Origin: Motiliproteus sp036960405
GTDB taxonomy: Bacteria > Pseudomonadota > Gammaproteobacteria > Pseudomonadales > Balneatricaceae
Length of the DNA: 64,000 bases
NCBI GenBank assembly: GCA_036960405.1
Contig: JBALWS010000005.1
Location: 22,181 to 86,180, forward strand
Reading direction: 5' to 3'
Each line of letters opens with the position of its first letter. Positions within the stretch are counted from its first letter, which is position 1. Shown here one piece after another: positions 61,235 to 64,000 of this stretch. The notes under the pieces are model-generated. The model did not search any database and was not told the origin of the DNA. It saw nothing but the letters and a program-made list of their open reading frames with translations. Made by a program: the position numbers and the translations under genes.

Positions 61235-62248
61235 ATGAACCTACACTCGCACTGCAGTGCTACTAAACCGCTGATATCTAAACAGCAATTGAAATCCATT
61301 GCGGCAATACTAACGCTATCGATACTCTTACCCGCTTCGCTACTCGGGGCAGAAACAGCCCCTGTCGATGCCGGTAGCGACCCGCGCATCCTACCGGACC
61401 TGGAGCAGGAACGGCTGCAGGCACTGGCCAACAGCCAGCTAGCCGATACCCAGACCCTGTGGCTGGAGTCCAACGACGAGTCGTTTCTCGGTCTGCTAAA
61501 GCTGGCCAATCACCCCAGCCCCGTTGGTGCCGTGGTACTGCTGCATCACGACCGTACCAGCGCCGACTGGCCCGGTAGTATCACCACATTACGCCAGGGG
61601 CTACCGGACCAAGGCTGGCATACGCTATCGATCGCCCTGCCCGACGAACCCGAATATATCCCTCCGCGCACCCAAGACGTGATATTGGCCAAGTTCGGCA
61701 ACCCAAGCAGCAGCGCTGACACGAGCTCTGCACCCGCCGCCGCTAGCGAAGACAGCGATAAACTGAAGGACCATTTTGAGCAGATAAGCGCCCGAGTTGA
61801 AGCCGGACTGGTACACCTCGAAGCCCTGCAACCGCCCATCGTATTAGTACTAGGCGAAGGCAGCGGAGCATACTGGGCGCTGCGATTCAGCGTCGATGAG
61901 CAGGCCGGGCGACGACTGTTTCCGGTATTGATCGACGCCCTGCCGCCAGCCACTCCGACCCAACCCGCGCTGGACCAGCTAGTCACACAGCTCAAACAGC
62001 CAGTGCTGGATCTCTACCACGGTAACGGTCTGAAACAGCAACGTGTCGAGGTCTTGGCTCAACAGCGCCGGGATGCCGCCAAACGCCAAGGCGACGGACT
62101 ACTCGTCAGCAACCGCATGTCGCCGCGCGCCGGTGATTGGCGCCAGCCCGATAAACGTCTACTTGGGGTAGTGCGAGGAATGCTGCCGCGACTGTTGGCG
62201 ACCACTCCCAGAGGCAAACTCGAAGCGCAGCGGCAGCAACAGGAATAA
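61235..62248 (+). CDS. DUF3530-family exported protein (alpha/beta-hydrolase-like)
   Basis: A 337-residue protein. A signal peptide (about 1-41, ending ASLLGAE) suggests export. The mature part resembles DUF3530 proteins: VVLLHHDRTSADWPGSITTLRQGLPDQGWHTLSIALP, then a VLVLGEGSGAYWALRF segment reminiscent of a hydrolase nucleophile elbow (Gly-Glu-Gly-Ser-Gly; serine not in the usual place). A low-complexity Ser/Ala insertion lies near 165-185. Function unknown. I chose the ATG at 61235 because the signal peptide begins there. Confidence 0.7.
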   Translation: MNLHSHCSATKPLISKQQLKSIAAILTLSILLPASLLGAETAPVDAGSDPRILPDLEQERLQALANSQLADTQTLWLESNDESFLGLLKLANHPSPVGAVVLLHHDRTSADWPGSITTLRQGLPDQGWHTLSIALPDEPEYIPPRTQDVILAKFGNPSSSADTSSAPAAASEDSDKLKDHFEQISARVEAGLVHLEALQPPIVLVLGEGSGAYWALRFSVDEQAGRRLFPVLIDALPPATPTQPALDQLVTQLKQPVLDLYHGNGLKQQRVEVLAQQRRDAAKRQGDGLLVSNRMSPRAGDWRQPDKRLLGVVRGMLPRLLATTPRGKLEAQRQQQE

Positions 62249-62307
62249 GCTGCTGCAGTGACACTCTAACCGAGCCGTGCTAGCACGTCAGGTTATCCAA
62301 CGAACAA

Positions 62308-63135
62308 TTACCGCCCCGCTCGGGTTTGCTTGATCCGCTCGTAGGCAGCTTGAATTTCCTGAGTTTTTTCCTTTGCCAACTGCTGCATCTCCTGCGGCAG
62401 ACCGCGCGCAATCAGCTTATCCGGGTGGTGCTGACTCATCAGCCGACGATACGCCTTTTTCAACTCACCATCGCTGACATCAGGCGCTACCCCTAATATC
62501 CCATAGGCTTGCTCTAATAACTGGGCAGAATGAAGCCCACCGTGCTGGTGAGATTGATAGGATTGATCGGCAAAGGCTTGCTCCGCTTGGCAACGGCGCA
62601 GAATCAACTCCAGATCACGGTAGCTAATCTCAAGCAGTGAACAGACCTGCTGGATCACCTGCAGCTCATCTTGGCTGACCGAGCCGTCGGCAAACGCCGC
62701 CTGCAGTTGGATTTCGACAAACATCTGCTTAAGGTTGCTACGGTGACGGATCAACCGCGCCAGCGCTTGCATCTGAGTCGATATATCGAACTCGGCTTGC
62801 TTGCCTTGTGAAAACAGCGCCATCGCTTCCTGGCGTTTGTCTTCGCTCAGATTCATCCGTGCCATCACATCGCGGGCATACCGAATTTCAAGCTCCGAAA
62901 CCCGGCCATCGGCTTTGGCCACCTTGCCCATCACCACGAAGGTTGCTTCAAAGAAAGCCTTCTGGGGGCTCAACGCGCCGAGCTTCACCCCGATCATCAT
63001 CTGCTGAACGCTGTAACCGATAAACGCGCCGAAGGCCAAGCCAAACAAGCCGCCAGTAAACACACCGATCAAGCCACCGATCACTAATCCGGTTCGGTTT
63101 TGGTAAAGTCGTTCACCCAACTGCTGGGTATTCAT
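62308..63135 (-). CDS. djlA: Co-chaperone DjlA (TerB and J domains)
   Basis: A 275-residue protein. A glycine-rich N-terminal membrane segment (about 16-45) anchors it. A TerB-like domain (about 60-180) leads to a C-terminal J domain (about 208-272) with the essential HPD in SQHHPDKL. It stimulates DnaK at the inner membrane. The start overlaps the murU stop by 4 bp (ATGA), a linkage often seen with murU and amgK. Confidence 0.9.
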   Translation of the reverse strand: MNTQQLGERLYQNRTGLVIGGLIGVFTGGLFGLAFGAFIGYSVQQMMIGVKLGALSPQKAFFEATFVVMGKVAKADGRVSELEIRYARDVMARMNLSEDKRQEAMALFSQGKQAEFDISTQMQALARLIRHRSNLKQMFVEIQLQAAFADGSVSQDELQVIQQVCSLLEISYRDLELILRRCQAEQAFADQSYQSHQHGGLHSAQLLEQAYGILGVAPDVSDGELKKAYRRLMSQHHPDKLIARGLPQEMQQLAKEKTQEIQAAYERIKQTRAGR

Positions 63136-63827
63136 AACCTATGCTCCGAACTGGAGTTAAGAGTTTGCAGCCGCTGATCCAAGGCGGCCAATCGCTGCGG
63201 AGTCCCGACATCAACCCAGCTACCGCGGTAATGCTCGCCTGTCACCAAACCTCGGTCGATCGCCTGATAAAGCAGTGGCGCCAAAGGTTGAGCGCCGGGG
63301 GAGCAGCGATCGAACAGGCTCGGACGCAGCAAGCTGATGCCTGAAAAGGTTAATTTGGTCTGAGCATCGGCGCTCACTATCTCTTGGCACAAGCCAAAAT
63401 CACCCTGTGGATGATGCGCCGGATTATCCACCAACAACAGATGTGCCTGGCCCGTTATCACGGTGGGCAAGCATGCAAACGGATAATCACACCAGACATC
63501 GCCGTTAACTACCAAAAACGGGCGATCATCCGCCTCCCTCAACAAAGGTAACGCCTGCAGCAGCCCCCCAGCCGTTTCCAGCGGTTCAGCTTCGCGTGAA
63601 TACTGGATCGATACCCCCCAACGGCTACCGTCACCGATCTCCGCTTCGATCCGCTCGGCCAGATGACTGACATTGACCACCAGTTGGTCGATGCCCGCCT
63701 GCGCTAAACGCTCAAAATGGTGAACGATTAGCGGCTTCCCCGCGACCACCAGCAACGGTTTTGGACAGTGATCGGTCAGCGGCCGCATACGCGTTCCTAA
63801 ACCCGCCGCTAGGATCATCGCTTTCAT
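63132..63827 (-). CDS. murU: N-acetylmuramate alpha-1-phosphate uridylyltransferase
   Basis: A 231-residue nucleotidyltransferase. The signature AMILAAGLGTRMRPLTDHCPKPLL (about 3-26) binds nucleotide; VVNGDVWCDYPF and WVDVGTPQRLAALD are family features. MurU converts MurNAc 1-phosphate to UDP-MurNAc in the cell-wall recycling bypass that circumvents MurA (and so fosfomycin). It is 4-bp coupled to amgK upstream and to djlA downstream. Confidence 0.92.
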   Translation of the reverse strand: MKAMILAAGLGTRMRPLTDHCPKPLLVVAGKPLIVHHFERLAQAGIDQLVVNVSHLAERIEAEIGDGSRWGVSIQYSREAEPLETAGGLLQALPLLREADDRPFLVVNGDVWCDYPFACLPTVITGQAHLLLVDNPAHHPQGDFGLCQEIVSADAQTKLTFSGISLLRPSLFDRCSPGAQPLAPLLYQAIDRGLVTGEHYRGSWVDVGTPQRLAALDQRLQTLNSSSEHRL

Positions 63828-64000
63828 GGCCTGGCGGCCTCAAGCCGACTCATATCAAACAGCCCGGCAGTAGCCATGGCGGGGATCACACGCTGATTCA
63901 ACCAGTTATCAAAATCGGCATACTCGGGATACGGCCGAGAAGCTAGGCGCAGGTAGTTCAGTGTCCGGGGGATATCGCCAAGATAAGCCGGCTTGCCATC
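63824..64000 (-). CDS. amgK: Anomeric MurNAc/GlcNAc kinase, C-terminal fragment (cut by window edge)
   Basis: Only the last 58 residues lie in the window: they start DGKPAYLGDIPRTLNYL and end SRLEAARP, with a TGA at 63824-63826 inside an ATGA overlap with murU. The DGKPxYLGD-PR segment is characteristic of the C-terminal part of AmgK. Upstream part, including the kinase core, is outside the window. With murU it supplies UDP-MurNAc from recycled MurNAc. Confidence 0.85.
   Translation of the reverse strand, partial: DGKPAYLGDIPRTLNYLRLASRPYPEYADFDNWLNQRVIPAMATAGLFDMSRLEAARP

Overview
The window looks like a chromosomal segment of a marine, respiratory gammaproteobacterium, most likely an Oceanospirillales/Pseudomonadales-type organism. 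This is an inference from gene content and protein resemblance: PHA phasins, a cNor denitrification cluster with NorR, MurU/AmgK cell-wall recycling, CbrA-like SLC5 sensory proteins, TctCBA, abundant c-di-GMP proteins and RluA/YjtD-type RNA modification enzymes. Gene density is high, composition is moderately GC-rich, and no rRNA, tRNA, CRISPR array, phage or intact insertion sequence was seen. Both window edges are ordinary; the right edge cuts through amgK.

Layout. 0-3 kb: two phasin paralogues, each with a near-consensus promoter and a terminator, then a pdxJ-radical SAM pair. 3-10.2 kb: isovaleryl-CoA dehydrogenase, a truncated haemoglobin coupled to a PAS-nucleotide cyclase, a TetR regulator with a possible 33-residue membrane peptide behind it, a thioesterase, a DUF3014 protein and the two subunits of 3-oxoacid CoA-transferase. 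10.3-16.2 kb: a Ser/Thr-type kinase with an unrecognised C-terminal half and the bkd operon (E1alpha, E1beta, E2). With Ivd and the CoA-transferase this makes a branched-chain amino acid/ketone-body catabolic neighbourhood feeding acetyl-CoA and acetoacetate, which fits the phasins (PHA storage). 16.5-23 kb: rluA, a CitA/CitB-type two-component system and the divergent tctCBA tricarboxylate transporter. 23-28 kb: ankyrin protein, chemoreceptor, exopolyphosphatase.

28-36 kb is a complete nitric oxide reductase locus: norC-norB, a strong hairpin, norD-norQ-norE-norF and a small cupin on the minus strand, with norR divergent. A sigma-54 promoter and a GT-N7-AC enhancer site lie between norC and norR. 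36-47 kb: diguanylate cyclase, polyphosphate kinase, CHAD protein, SixA, Na/Pi cotransporter, YidD, a CbrA-like receptor without a kinase module, CDGSH protein and an M48 lipoprotein. 47-57.7 kb: cysteine synthase, two GGDEF/EAL proteins (one with a damaged EAL signature, one with a His-rich periplasmic domain), a coiled-coil protein, MarC, an RNA methyltransferase, a voltage-gated cation channel with an unusually acidic filter and a PEP-CTERM-like protein. 57.8-64 kb: trpE with a possible Trp-rich leader peptide, gph-rpe, a pair of large imperfect palindromes, a DUF3530 protein, djlA, murU and the end of amgK.

No single region is a clear-cut undescribed defence or mobile system. The most promising leads are the globin-cyclase pair, the kinase-less SLC5/STAC receptor, the acidic-filter channel, the His-rich c-di-GMP sensor, the twin palindromes upstream of the DUF3530 gene, and the matched TTTACA-N3-TGTAAA palindromes flanking the bkd operon.
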